Positions 1 through 8,994 of a stretch of DNA of 64,000 bases are shown in pieces (within the stretch, counting starts at the first letter, position 1; every line of letters begins with the position of its first letter). The position numbers and the translations under genes were made by a program. Below the pieces are notes generated by a model, which saw only the letters and a list, made by a program, of their open reading frames with translations, was not told the DNA's origin and made no database searches. Source of the stretch: JACJYE01 sp964432875 (GTDB taxonomy: Bacteria; Bacteroidota; Bacteroidia; Chitinophagales; Saprospiraceae); the NCBI GenBank assembly GCA_964432875.1, contig CAYSPJ010000013.1, positions 1 through 64,000 on the forward strand, in the 5' to 3' direction.

Positions 1-311
1 TAGATGCCGAATTCACGGCGTTTGAACACTTCGCCTTCAGCAGCTTGCAGTGTTTTTTGGACTTCGATATGCAGCATATCTTTCTCCAGGCGCAAGTTAA
101 AGTCGCTTTTTTCCAGGCCGGGAGCGGCAATTTCGAGGCGGAAATCGTCCTTGTTTTCCGACACGTTTACCGCCGGGCGGGTCCGGGATTCTACTGCGCT
201 GCGCAACATGCGGGTCGGGAAGTCAGGACGTAACGCTTCGTTGAACAGGCGGTCAAAGTCATCGAAGATGCTCAGGTTTCCATTTGCCGGTTTAACTTTC
301 AAGTGTAGCAT
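1..311 (-). CDS. Hsp20/alpha-crystallin small heat shock protein (3' part outside window)
   Basis: The minus strand, read from an ATG at 311, encodes 103 residues without a stop up to the left edge, so the C-terminal half is outside the window. The frame begins MLHLKVKPANGNL, continues with a FDDFDRLFNEAL helix, then a beta-rich stretch with RPAVNVSENKDDFRLEIAAPGL, a typical start of the alpha-crystallin domain, and KRREFG near the edge. Small heat shock proteins hold unfolded proteins for refolding by ClpB/DnaK; clpB lies 3.4 kb away. The gene diverges from the SDR gene at 527, and the spacer holds two TGCCA palindromes that may control one or both genes. Family assignment rests on the domain pattern alone. 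Confidence 0.85.
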   Translation of the reverse strand, partial: MLHLKVKPANGNLSIFDDFDRLFNEALRPDFPTRMLRSAVESRTRPAVNVSENKDDFRLEIAAPGLEKSDFNLRLEKDMLHIEVQKTLQAAEGEVFKRREFGI

Positions 312-421
312 GGTCGTATCTTTTTTGAGTTTGATTTAATATTGATTTCACAGGATAAACTTCAAATGCCATGCCAAGGGTTGTTGCCGCTATAAAATGT
401 CAGAGAGGAGGCTTGTGCAGC

Positions 422-464
422 TGCCAAAATGGCAAAATAAAATTCTTTGACTGCCAAATTGGCA
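422..464. promoter_or_regulatory. Two 13-bp TGCCA-N3-TGGCA palindromes in the hsp20/SDR divergent spacer
   Basis: TGCCAAAATGGCA lies at 422-434 and TGCCAAATTGGCA at 452-464. They differ at one position, and their centres are 30 bp apart, close to three helical turns. Two dyads on one face of the helix in a divergent intergenic region suggest an operator for a dimeric regulator (inference). Identity of the regulator is unknown. A further TGCCAAGGG half-site sits at 372. Confidence 0.5.
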
Positions 465-526
465 ATATGGTTAAAATAAACCTGGTTTTATCTAATTTGG
501 CGACCTTCAAAAAACAATAGCACAAG

Positions 527-1294
527 ATGTTTAAAGCAGGTATTTTCAAAGGCAAAATCGCGCTGGTCAGCGGCGGCGGCAGCGGCATCGGGTTTGAGAT
601 AGCCCGTCAATTACTGGAATATGGGGCCGAGGTTTACATCAGTTCGCGCAAGGCCGAACGCCTGGAGGCAGCAGCGGAGCAGCTGCGGGAATATGGTACT
701 TGCCATACTTTTGCACTGGATATCCGGGAGGTGGAGCGGGTGGAAGAGCTGGCGGAGTTCATCAAAGAGAAGAGCGGGCGGCTGGATTTGTTGGTGAATA
801 ATGCCGGCGGGCAGTTCCCTTCTCCGGCTGAAGGCATCAGCCCCAAAGGCTGGCAAGCCGTGATTAATACCAATCTCAATGGCACCTGGTACATGACCCA
901 AACCATGGCCAACCACTTTTTCCTGCCGCAACAGTCGGGCAGTATTGTCAACATCATCGTGGATCATTACCGGGGTATTCCGGGGATGGCTCATACGGCA
1001 GCAGCACGCGCTGGGGTAGATAACCTCACCAAGTCGCTGGCCATCGAATGGGCCAACCGCAAGGTGCGCATCAACAGCATCGCGCCAGGCATCATCAAGT
1101 CTTCGGGTCTGGAACATTACCCGCCGGAGCTGGTGGCGCAAGTATCCAAGACTATCCCCATGAAGCGCTTGGGTACCACGGCGGAGATTGCCGAAGCCGT
1201 ATTGTTCATCGCCTTATCGGAATACATCACTGGCGAGACGCTCTATGTGGATGGCGGCTCCCGCTTGTGGGGGGATGTGTGGCAGATTGAGTAG
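527..1294 (+). CDS. SDR-family oxidoreductase, PECR (trans-2-enoyl-CoA reductase)-like
   Basis: A 255-residue short-chain dehydrogenase with a Rossmann nucleotide loop GGGSGIG at residues 16-22, NNAGG at 91-95 and the RINSIAPG segment at 181-188. At the usual YxxxK catalytic site it has HTAAAR (156-161) followed by AGVDNLTKSLAIEWA. The same H-x-x-x-A-R-A-G-V pattern occurs in peroxisomal trans-2-enoyl-CoA reductases, so the missing Tyr is typical of that subfamily and not decay. The likely job is NADPH-dependent reduction of an unsaturated acyl-CoA in the cytoplasm (inference). ATG at 527 fits the fold length. The gene appears monocistronic, divergent from hsp20. Confidence 0.85.
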   Translation: MFKAGIFKGKIALVSGGGSGIGFEIARQLLEYGAEVYISSRKAERLEAAAEQLREYGTCHTFALDIREVERVEELAEFIKEKSGRLDLLVNNAGGQFPSPAEGISPKGWQAVINTNLNGTWYMTQTMANHFFLPQQSGSIVNIIVDHYRGIPGMAHTAAARAGVDNLTKSLAIEWANRKVRINSIAPGIIKSSGLEHYPPELVAQVSKTIPMKRLGTTAEIAEAVLFIALSEYITGETLYVDGGSRLWGDVWQIE

Positions 1295-1372
1295 TGGGCA
1301 GTGGGAAGGCATGCCACCCACTGCTCTTTTCCAGCTCAACATCCTCCGCTAATAGCCGCTTGAAGTGCCGCT

Positions 1373-1747
1373 TCAGGCGACGAAATGGTCTTCGAGCTGC
1401 GGTTCTTTACCCTGGTATTCAGCATCCCCAAAGCCGAGGATCGGGTAGAAGATGAAGCCCAACAAGGTCAGCCCCACGCCGAAGCCAGCGCTCTTGCCGA
1501 ACTGTTTAGCCAGATCGATGTGTACGATGAAGGCAATGACGAGGTTGACCAGGGGGATGAGCAACAACAAGAACCACCAGACGGGCCGCTTGGCAATCTC
1601 CAGCAGGACGATTAAATTGTAAATTGGGATGATGGCTGCCCAACCGGGCTTCCCGGCTTTTTCGAAGACCTTCCAGACGGAGGCGATGAGAAAGACAACA
1701 ATCGCCAAATAGATGATGATGCCAAAAACGCCGATTCCATTTTCCAT
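1373..1747 (-). CDS. Small DUF5684-like integral membrane protein
   Basis: This 124-residue protein has about three hydrophobic helices (residues 8-25, 37-50, 55-80) and a glycine-rich hydrophobic stretch near 90-108. The block WAAIIPIYNLIVLLEIAKRP resembles the DUF5684 family of small bacterial membrane proteins, which have no established function. The C-terminal tail GDAEYQGKEPQLEDHFVA is polar. It stands alone between the SDR gene (convergent) and the GH3 gene (same strand, 216 bp upstream). No function can be assigned. Confidence 0.75.
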   Translation of the reverse strand: MENGIGVFGIIIYLAIVVFLIASVWKVFEKAGKPGWAAIIPIYNLIVLLEIAKRPVWWFLLLLIPLVNLVIAFIVHIDLAKQFGKSAGFGVGLTLLGFIFYPILGFGDAEYQGKEPQLEDHFVA

Positions 1748-1818
1748 AGTCGACAGAGATTTAAAGGTGATTGAAAATCAGGCAGCTAATCTAAGCATCT
1801 TTGGTGGCATCCCATACA

Positions 1819-1920
1819 GCCTGCCGCAAAAAAAAATTGCGGCAGGCAGCAGCGGGTTTCTCCGGCAGGCGTTCTCGCCGCTGCGACAGCGGAAAAGCAA
1901 GCTTGGCTGAGCGCCAAGCT
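1819..1920. terminator. Two hairpins in the spacer between the GH3 gene and the DUF5684 gene
   Basis: The spacer 1748-1963 contains GCCTGCCGCAA (1819-1829) and its exact complement TTGCGGCAGGC (1837-1847) around a seven-A loop, plus AGCTTGGC (1900-1907)/GCCAAGCT (1913-1920). Both lie downstream of the GH3 stop on the minus strand and could end that transcript. Neither is followed by a clear T-run, so a terminator role is tentative. Confidence 0.4.
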
Positions 1921-1963
1921 GAAAGCGGTGTGCCGTATGCCCTCAACAGCGGGGGCCAGCTTC

Positions 1964-3490
1964 TCACACTTTCTTTCCCAAAAAATCCAGTATTTCCTCG
2001 ACGTACTGCCGGTGGTTGGCCAGGCGCGGCACCTTGTTTTGGCCTCCGAATTTGCCGCGGGCGCGCATCCAGTTGTGGAAAGTACCGACGGGTAAGGGGT
2101 GCAGGCGCAGTTGTTCCAATGCCAGGCTGTGAGCGCGCTTGGCCTCGTAGTCAGAGTTGATTTTTTGCAAGTTGAGGTCTAAGAGGCGGTTAAATTCGTT
2201 GATGCTCTTGGGCGGGCGCTCAAATTCAATCAGCCACTCGTGGCCGCCTTTGCCGTTGCCATTGAAGTAGATAGGCGCAACAGTATATTCGGAAACCATG
2301 GCCCCGGTTTGCTGGCAGGCCAACGCCAGCGCCTGATCGGTATTATCGACGATGACTTCTTCGCCAAAGGCATTGACAAACTGCTTGGTGCGGCCCGTTA
2401 CTTTGATGCGGTAGGGCTGGGTGGAAACAAAAGTGACGGTGTCACCGGGCGTATAGCGCCATAGGCCCGAATTGGTGGAGATGACTAAAGCATAGTTTTT
2501 GCCCATCTCCACCTCGGCCAGCGGCACTGCTATAGGGTTGGGGTTTTCCCACTCTTCCATCGGCAAGAATTCGTAATAGATGCCGTTGTTCAGCAACAAG
2601 AGCAGCCCATCATTAGAGAACTGGTCCTGGGCGGCGAAATAACCTTCAGAGGCGTTGTAAATCTCCTGGTAGCTGACTGCGGCAGAAGGGAAAAATGCTT
2701 CAAATTGCTTGCGGTAAGGCGTGAAGCTCACGCCTCCATGGATATACCCCTGGAAATCAGGCCATACCTCCAGCATATTATCTTTCCCGGTAATCTCCAG
2801 GATGCGGCGGAATAGGACCACCGTCCAGGTCGGCACGCCGCCGATCATGACGATATCGGGGTCTCGTGCGCCAGCCAAAGCCAGGCGTTCCAGTTTTTCC
2901 TCCCAGTCGGACAGTAAGGCGGTCTCCAGATCAGGGGTGAAAAAGGGGCGGCCCACCAGTGGCATGTGCGCCGTCATGATAGCAGAGATATCGCCGATCA
3001 TCGTGCTGGGATAGGCTTCGTAGCGCGATAAGCTGCCGCCCATAACCATGCTTTTACACTCAAATTGCCGGGCGTCGGGCCGCTGCTGGTAGAAGAGGGT
3101 CATCGTATCCCAAGTGCCGCGGATGTGGCACTGCTTCAGGTTTTGGCTCGTGACGGGGATGAACTTGCTGCGGTCGCTAGTGGTGCCGGAAGATTTTGAA
3201 AACCAGCGGACTTGCCCGCTCCAAAGCACATCTTTTTCTCCCTTCATCATGCGCTCGATGTAGGGCTTGAGGCCGTCATAGTCTTGGATGGGCGTGTGGG
3301 CAGCAAACTGCTGTGCGGTTTTTATATAGCGGTAGCCATGCAAGCGCCCCCATTCGGTATGCTTATTTGCGGCAAGTAGTTGGCGCAGCAGCGCAGCCTG
3401 AACCTTGGCCGGCGCTGCTATATGACGTTGCAGTACTTGGTATCTTTGCTGAAGATACCATTTAAAGGCTTTGTTGATGGACTTCCTCAT
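1964..3490 (-). CDS. GH3 auxin-responsive promoter family protein (acyl-adenylating enzyme family)
   Basis: A 508-residue protein of the GH3 family, relatives of the ANL adenylating enzymes. The nucleotide-binding loop SSGTTSDRSK is at residues 100-109, the YNASEGYF motif at 278-285 and RYTPGDTV at 345-352, all standard in the family. The length equals bacterial GH3 proteins. Plant GH3 enzymes join amino acids to jasmonate or auxin; the bacterial substrates are not established, so the role here is open beyond a likely acyl-AMP chemistry. It is cytoplasmic and has no signal peptide. It sits downstream of clpB on the same strand but 245 bp away, so it is probably transcribed separately. Confidence 0.88.
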   Translation of the reverse strand: MRKSINKAFKWYLQQRYQVLQRHIAAPAKVQAALLRQLLAANKHTEWGRLHGYRYIKTAQQFAAHTPIQDYDGLKPYIERMMKGEKDVLWSGQVRWFSKSSGTTSDRSKFIPVTSQNLKQCHIRGTWDTMTLFYQQRPDARQFECKSMVMGGSLSRYEAYPSTMIGDISAIMTAHMPLVGRPFFTPDLETALLSDWEEKLERLALAGARDPDIVMIGGVPTWTVVLFRRILEITGKDNMLEVWPDFQGYIHGGVSFTPYRKQFEAFFPSAAVSYQEIYNASEGYFAAQDQFSNDGLLLLLNNGIYYEFLPMEEWENPNPIAVPLAEVEMGKNYALVISTNSGLWRYTPGDTVTFVSTQPYRIKVTGRTKQFVNAFGEEVIVDNTDQALALACQQTGAMVSEYTVAPIYFNGNGKGGHEWLIEFERPPKSINEFNRLLDLNLQKINSDYEAKRAHSLALEQLRLHPLPVGTFHNWMRARGKFGGQNKVPRLANHRQYVEEILDFLGKKV

Positions 3491-3735
3491 GTAGTTTAGG
3501 TATTAAGGGGCATTTAGGTGTTCGCGCTTGTGCAATGGTGACAAGCCTATTTAATCCGACAAAGTTCCATTGCAGGCTATGGCCATGCAAATCAAGATGT
3601 CTGACCGCTCAAGCTCCCAAGTGTACAAACAGCTCGGATCCAGCGTCTAGCCCTGCTCGCAACGCACCGCTTCACCATATAGGAAACGGTTGTTTTTACC
3701 GCTAAGTTTTACAAGCCCCTCGCTTGATGCTTCCT

Positions 3736-6426
3736 CTACCGCTTTCTGCGGGTAGGTTTATGGGGTGCTGGAGGGGCCGCTTCCACCATGGGGGCTATGT
3801 TCGCTTCGTCCTTCTCTTCAAAGGGGTTTTTGCTAAAACTAAGCTGTTTGCCTTGTGCATCGATATAAACGGTATCCCCGGCAGAGAATTCATTGGCCAA
3901 GAGAAGTTTCGACAATTCATTGATAACCTCTTTTTGTAGTACCCGCTTCATGGGGCGGGCACCGAATTGCGGCTCATAGCCCAGTTCTGCCAGGAGGTCT
4001 TCAGCGCGGCGGCTCATTTTGAGCAACAGGCCTTGTTGAGCCAGCATCTTATCCACTTTTTTCAATAGCAGGCGCATGATTTCCTTAATTTCCGTTTTGT
4101 TGAGCGGCAAGAACATGATGCGCTCGTCAATGCGGTTGAGAAACTCGGGGCGCAACTCCTCTTTGAGCCGTTCGAAGACCTCCTCTTGGGTAGCATCGAT
4201 GATTTCCTGGCGTTTTTCTTCACCGACGGCATCCAGGTCTTCAAAGTTTTCCAGGATCGTCTCTGCTGCCATGTTGGAGGTCATGATGATGATGGTATTG
4301 CGGAAATTGGCGACCCGGCCCTTGTTGTCGGTCAATCGTCCATCGTCCAGTACTTGGAGCAGGATGTTAAAGGTATCGGGGTGGGCTTTTTCAATTTCAT
4401 CCATCAGCACGATCGAGTAGGGCCGGCGGCGAACGGCCTCGGTGAGCTGCCCGCCTTCGTCATAGCCGATATAACCTGGGGGCGCGCCGACCAGGCGAGA
4501 GACGTTGTGCCGCTCCTGGTACTCGCTCATATCGATGCGGGTAATGGCGCGCTCATCGTTGAAGAGCACTTCGGCCAGGGCTTTGGCCAATTCGGTCTTG
4601 CCGACGCCGGTGGGCCCCAGAAAGATAAAGGAGCCGATTGGGCGGGCGCCATCCTGCAGTCCAGCCCGGCTACGGCGGACGGCGTCGGCGATGGCACGTA
4701 CGGCCACGTCCTGCCCGATGACGCGCTGATGCAGCTGTCCTTCAAGGTTGAGTAACTTGGTTTTTTCACTCTCCATCATCTTGTTGACGGGTATGCCCGT
4801 CCAGCGGGAGACGACGCCGGCGATGTCGTTGGCGGTCACTTCATCGTTGGTGAAGCGCTCGGCCTCGGGAAATTGAGCCAATTTTTGTTCAGAAGCTTTG
4901 AGCAGTGCCTGCTGCTCCTGCAGTTCGCCGTAGCGGATTTTAGCAACCGCCTCGTAGTCGCTATTGCGCTCGGCCTTGGTGGCTTCGAGTTCCAGCTCTT
5001 CGATGCGCTTTTTAATGGCTTGGGCGGTATCGACTACTTCTTTCTCATTGCGCCAGGCAGCGCGGATAGAGTCGCGCTTTTCTTTAGCGTTGGCGAGCTG
5101 CTCGTTGAGGACGGTCAATTTTTTAATATCGCCTTCCCGTTTGAGGGCCTCGCGCTCAATTTCCAGTTGGCGCACGCGGCGGTCCCACTCATCCACTGCA
5201 TCGGGCACGGAGTCCAGTTCCAAGCGGAGCTTGGCGGCTGCTTCATCAATGAGGTCAATTGCCTTGTCGGGCAGGTAGCGGTCGGTGATATAGCGGTGGG
5301 AGAGCTCGGCGGCAGCAATCAGGGCTTCATCCAGGATTTCGATTTTGTGATATACTTCGTAGCGCTCCTGCAGGCCCCGCAGGATGGAGATGGTATCCTC
5401 CACGCTAGGTTCTTCGATGAGCACGGTTTGGAAGCGGCGTACCAGGGCCTTGTCTTTTTCGAAATACTTCTGGTATTCGTCCAGGGTCGTAGCGCCGATG
5501 GTGCGCAATTCCCCCCTGGCCAGTGCAGGCTTGAGGATGTTGGCCGCGTCAATCGCGCCTTGGCCGCCGCCCGCGCCGATGAGGGTATGGATTTCATCAA
5601 TGAAGAGGATAATCTCTCCGCTGGATTCGCTGACCTCCTTGATGACGGCCTTAAGGCGCTCCTCGAAGTCCCCTTTGAATTTGGCGCCAGCAATTAGAGC
5701 GGCAATATCGAGGACGAATATTTTTTTCTTGCGCAGGTTTTCAGGTACATCTCCTTTGACGATGCGCCAGGCGATGCCTTCCACGATAGCGGTTTTGCCC
5801 ACACCAGCTTCGCCGATGACGATGGGGTTGTTTTTTTTGCGGCGGCTGAGGATATGCAGCACGCGGCGGATTTCCTCATCGCGCCCGACGATGGGGTCAA
5901 GCTTGCCCGATTCGGCCTGGGCATTGAGGTTGACCGCAAATTTATTGAGGGCATTGTAGCTCTCTTCGGCGCTTTGATCTTCTACTTTGCGGCCTTTGCG
6001 CAATTCCTGGATGGCCTGGCGCAGCCCCTTGTCGCTGAGGCCCGCAGCTTTGAGCAGTTGGGCGCCTTTGTCTGCCCCCTGTACGATACCGAGCAGGACG
6101 AGCTCGATGGAGATGTACTGGTCGCTAAATTCGGGCAGGCTTTTTTTGGCGCGGGCCAGTGCTTGATTGGCCTCCTTGCTAAGGTATTGTTTTTCGGCGC
6201 CTTCTACTTTGGGGAAAGTGGCGATTGCTTCATCGATGCTGCGCTTCAGCACCGGGATATTGATTTCCATCTGGTTGAACAAGAAAGAGGCGACATGCTC
6301 ATCTGTTTCGATGATGCCGCGGATGAGGTGGGGCGTCTCCACCTGTTGTTGGTTGAAAGATACGGCGATTTTCTGTGCCTGTTTGATGGCTTCCTGGGCC
6401 TTTAAGGTGAAATTGTCTAAGGTCAT
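3736..6426 (-). CDS. clpB: ATP-dependent disaggregase ClpB
   Basis: The 896-residue protein has the full ClpB architecture: a repeated Clp N domain (residues 1-150), AAA+ module 1 with Walker A GEAGVGKT (205-212), a middle coiled coil (about 405-530) and AAA+ module 2 with GPTGVGKT near residue 610. With DnaK it extracts polypeptides from heat-induced aggregates in the cytoplasm. MTLDNFTLKAQEA is the expected N-terminus. The protein is about 40 residues longer than E. coli ClpB, mainly because of a Pro/Ala-rich tail ending PTRRKR, which is unusual. A candidate promoter lies just upstream (6453-6482). Confidence 0.97.
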   Translation of the reverse strand: MTLDNFTLKAQEAIKQAQKIAVSFNQQQVETPHLIRGIIETDEHVASFLFNQMEINIPVLKRSIDEAIATFPKVEGAEKQYLSKEANQALARAKKSLPEFSDQYISIELVLLGIVQGADKGAQLLKAAGLSDKGLRQAIQELRKGRKVEDQSAEESYNALNKFAVNLNAQAESGKLDPIVGRDEEIRRVLHILSRRKKNNPIVIGEAGVGKTAIVEGIAWRIVKGDVPENLRKKKIFVLDIAALIAGAKFKGDFEERLKAVIKEVSESSGEIILFIDEIHTLIGAGGGQGAIDAANILKPALARGELRTIGATTLDEYQKYFEKDKALVRRFQTVLIEEPSVEDTISILRGLQERYEVYHKIEILDEALIAAAELSHRYITDRYLPDKAIDLIDEAAAKLRLELDSVPDAVDEWDRRVRQLEIEREALKREGDIKKLTVLNEQLANAKEKRDSIRAAWRNEKEVVDTAQAIKKRIEELELEATKAERNSDYEAVAKIRYGELQEQQALLKASEQKLAQFPEAERFTNDEVTANDIAGVVSRWTGIPVNKMMESEKTKLLNLEGQLHQRVIGQDVAVRAIADAVRRSRAGLQDGARPIGSFIFLGPTGVGKTELAKALAEVLFNDERAITRIDMSEYQERHNVSRLVGAPPGYIGYDEGGQLTEAVRRRPYSIVLMDEIEKAHPDTFNILLQVLDDGRLTDNKGRVANFRNTIIIMTSNMAAETILENFEDLDAVGEEKRQEIIDATQEEVFERLKEELRPEFLNRIDERIMFLPLNKTEIKEIMRLLLKKVDKMLAQQGLLLKMSRRAEDLLAELGYEPQFGARPMKRVLQKEVINELSKLLLANEFSAGDTVYIDAQGKQLSFSKNPFEEKDEANIAPMVEAAPPAPHKPTRRKR

Positions 6427-6452
6427 TTCGCTTGCTTTGTGTTTTCGGGCTT

Positions 6453-6482
6453 CAAGATAGTACGCTTAGGGGATATAGGCAA
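6453..6482 (-). promoter_or_regulatory. Candidate clpB promoter
   Basis: On the minus strand, TTG (6482-6480) and TATCTTGA (6459-6452) are separated by 20 bp, close to the Bacteroidota -33 TTTG / -7 TAnnTTTG pattern. The leader to the clpB ATG would be about 20 nt. The -7 box has one mismatch at the final TTTG. Confidence 0.4.
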
Positions 6483-6582
6483 TTTTGTGGAAGAAATATT
6501 GAGGGCGGGCTTGCTTTCGGGATGAGGGATGGTGGGGGGCTGCTCCCTTTAAGGTTTTGATGAGCTCTATTTCCCCCTCTGC

Positions 6583-8994
6583 TCATTGCCCGTGCCGCTG
6601 GCCAATAATTTCAAAAGCTTGTTCCAGCCGTCGTCCCTGATCGTCCACCAGGGTGAGGCGATGCTTTCCTTCGGGCGGGTCGAGCTCGAAAGAGTGAAAG
6701 GTGATGGTGCTGCCGATGTATTCATCGTCGAGGTGCCAGTAGATGACGGCATCGGGGGAGCGGTGAGCCAGTGCGAAAACCGTTTTAGAAGGCTTGCCGT
6801 CCAGTCCGATCGGCACGTAGATTCGGGTGGGGTATTTGGGGTAGATCAACTCCATGCTAGGCACATCCTGCCTGGCAAGACAATCGGGGCGATAAGGCGG
6901 CAGGGGGATGTAGGCAGCGGGGTATTTAGCTTTGAAGTAATATTCTTCCAGCGGCGGCAGCACAAACCAGGGGCGCTGCTGCATGTTGGCGGGCGGTTCG
7001 CAGGAGTCATCCACGCGCCATTGCAGGCTGGGGTCCAGGTGCACCAACTGATGGTAAGGGCAGGCGGCCAGCTCGGTAGCAGCAGCGGGGGCCCAGACGG
7101 TATCGGCAGGGCAGAGGGGCAAGACGCGGTAGCCGCTATTGCGGCATACGGGCAGGCGTATCATCTCGTCGTAAGGTGGTCGGAACCACTGGTTTTCGCC
7201 AGGCAGCCGATTGAAAACATCAAAGAGCACCGGAGCTGCTGCGGTGCTGCCAACCAGGCCGGGCCGGCCCTCGCCATCGGCATTGCCTACCCATACGCCC
7301 ACGGCATAACGCGGGTTGAGGCCGATGGCCCAGGCGTCGCGGAAGCCAAAGCTGGTGCCGGTTTTCCAGGCAATGCGGCGGCTGGACTGGAAGTATTGCC
7401 AGCGCCCTTCGGTAGTGGGGCGCTCCACCTCTTGCATGGCATCGAAAGCAAACCAGGCTGCTGCCGCACTGAAGTGGCTGGGCTGGGCTTGCAGGCGCGG
7501 ATCAGCCGGCGGCGGCGCGGGGATATAGCTGAGCGGGCGGAAATCCCGAGGGTCATACTGCCCATTGTATTCGTAGAAATGGCCCAACATGCGGCTCATG
7601 CCAGCATAGATGCCCGTAATATCCCAGAGCGTGCCTTCTGCCCCCCCCAGCACCAGGGGTAGCCCGTAGTGGCTGGGAGGCCGATTGAGGGTGCTCATGC
7701 CCAGCTTTTTAAGGTTGAAGTGGAATTTTTCCAGGCCGTACTGCTGCAAGAGTTTTACCAGCGGCACGTTGAGCGAGCGGCTCACGGCCCGGGCGGCGCT
7801 GATGGCGCCGTCGAAGTCCTTGTTGAAATTTTCCGGCCGGTAACCGCTCAACTGCATGGGCACATCAGAGACCAGGCTCTGGGGGAGGATTTTGCCTTCC
7901 TGCAGCAGCATGGCGTAAAGCAGGGGTTTGAGGATGCTGCCTGTGCTGCGCGCTGCTTTGATGACGTCCACTTCCTCCCCATGAGTTTCACCAGCGCCAA
8001 TGATGTTGCCTACATAGGCCAGTACCTCGCCGCTTTCCACATCGGTGACCAGTGCCGCCAGGTTGTGGATCTCGCTGCCGCGCAGGCGGCGCTGATGGAA
8101 GTCCAGGATACCGGTCAGTTGGCGCTGCAGGTGCAGATCGAGCGTCGTACGCACCCGGGAATCCTGGTATTTGCCGCTGGCTACATACTCTTGATAAGCC
8201 CGGTCAAGCAGGTGTGGTGCCAAGCGGGGTAGGGGGTGGGGGGCTTCCGGCAAGGGCTCTTCCATGGCCAATTCGCAAGTAAAGGCATCGATATGGCCAC
8301 TGTCTCGCAGACGGGCTAACAGGCGGTTGCGTTTGGCAAGCAGGGCATCGCGGTTGCGGCCGGGGTGGATGAGGGCCGGGCTGTTGGGCAATACCGCCAG
8401 CATGGCTGCTTCAGCCCAAGACAGCAAGAAGGGGCTTTTCCCAAAGTAGCGCCAGGAGGCTGCCTCCAGACCGACGACGTTGCCGCCAAAAGGGGCATGG
8501 GAAGCGTATAGGTTAAGGATTTCATCCTTGCTGTAACCTAGCTCCAGGCGAGTGGCCAGGATGGCTTCCAACCCCTTTTGCCAGAGCGTGCGCGGCGGGT
8601 TGCCCCGTGAGAGGCGCACAACTTGCATGCTGAGCGTACTGCCTCCACTGACGATCCTTCGGTGGCGCAGGTTCTGCCCCAGCGCTCGCCCCAGCCCAAT
8701 GGGGTCTATGCCGGGGTGGTAATAGAAACGGCGGTCTTCAAACTGCGTCAGCGCCGCAGCAAATTTAACGGGGATGCTGTCCGATTCCGGGAAGCGCCAC
8801 TGCCCATCGGCGGCGATGCGGGCACCCAGCAGGCTGCCATCACGGCTTTCCAGCACCATGCAGGTAGGGGTATCAAATAACCGCCGGGGCAGGCTAAACC
8901 CGTAGAGCAATAATAATAGGGCTAAGCCCACCAAGCTCTTACGCGGGTGCTTTACGATCAGGAACTGGTAAACGCGCTGAAAATATCCCTTCAC
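6583..8994 (-). CDS. pbpC: Penicillin-binding protein 1C (bifunctional transglycosylase/transpeptidase)
   Basis: From the GTG at 8994 the protein is 803 residues. It has one N-terminal membrane anchor (about 20-38), a GT51 transglycosylase domain with the EDRRFYYHPG motif (catalytic Glu about 86) and GGSTLSMQ, then a transpeptidase domain with SILK (catalytic Ser about 353), SLN and KTGTS, and a C-terminal PBP1C-type beta domain. It polymerises and cross-links peptidoglycan on the periplasmic side. An upstream in-frame ATG at 9030 gives 815 residues, but GTG is favoured because GTGA (8994-8991) overlaps the stop of the preceding gene. The alpha-2-macroglobulin gene that often accompanies pbpC is not present here. 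Confidence 0.93.
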   Translation of the reverse strand: MKGYFQRVYQFLIVKHPRKSLVGLALLLLLYGFSLPRRLFDTPTCMVLESRDGSLLGARIAADGQWRFPESDSIPVKFAAALTQFEDRRFYYHPGIDPIGLGRALGQNLRHRRIVSGGSTLSMQVVRLSRGNPPRTLWQKGLEAILATRLELGYSKDEILNLYASHAPFGGNVVGLEAASWRYFGKSPFLLSWAEAAMLAVLPNSPALIHPGRNRDALLAKRNRLLARLRDSGHIDAFTCELAMEEPLPEAPHPLPRLAPHLLDRAYQEYVASGKYQDSRVRTTLDLHLQRQLTGILDFHQRRLRGSEIHNLAALVTDVESGEVLAYVGNIIGAGETHGEEVDVIKAARSTGSILKPLLYAMLLQEGKILPQSLVSDVPMQLSGYRPENFNKDFDGAISAARAVSRSLNVPLVKLLQQYGLEKFHFNLKKLGMSTLNRPPSHYGLPLVLGGAEGTLWDITGIYAGMSRMLGHFYEYNGQYDPRDFRPLSYIPAPPPADPRLQAQPSHFSAAAAWFAFDAMQEVERPTTEGRWQYFQSSRRIAWKTGTSFGFRDAWAIGLNPRYAVGVWVGNADGEGRPGLVGSTAAAPVLFDVFNRLPGENQWFRPPYDEMIRLPVCRNSGYRVLPLCPADTVWAPAAATELAACPYHQLVHLDPSLQWRVDDSCEPPANMQQRPWFVLPPLEEYYFKAKYPAAYIPLPPYRPDCLARQDVPSMELIYPKYPTRIYVPIGLDGKPSKTVFALAHRSPDAVIYWHLDDEYIGSTITFHSFELDPPEGKHRLTLVDDQGRRLEQAFEIIGQRHGQ

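Noticed and set aside
365..380. Sigma-54-type -24/-12 promoter for hsp20 (TGGCATGGCATTTGAA)
   Set aside because: The -12 GC is replaced by GA, and there is no enhancer-binding protein gene nearby; insufficient.
150..1294. SDR as a decayed pseudogene because YxxxK is missing
   Set aside because: HTAAAR followed by AGV is the pattern of the PECR subfamily; the rest of the fold is intact.
4873..5697. 274-codon ORF on the plus strand inside clpB
   Set aside because: Antisense shadow of the ClpB middle and first AAA domain; no independent coding features.
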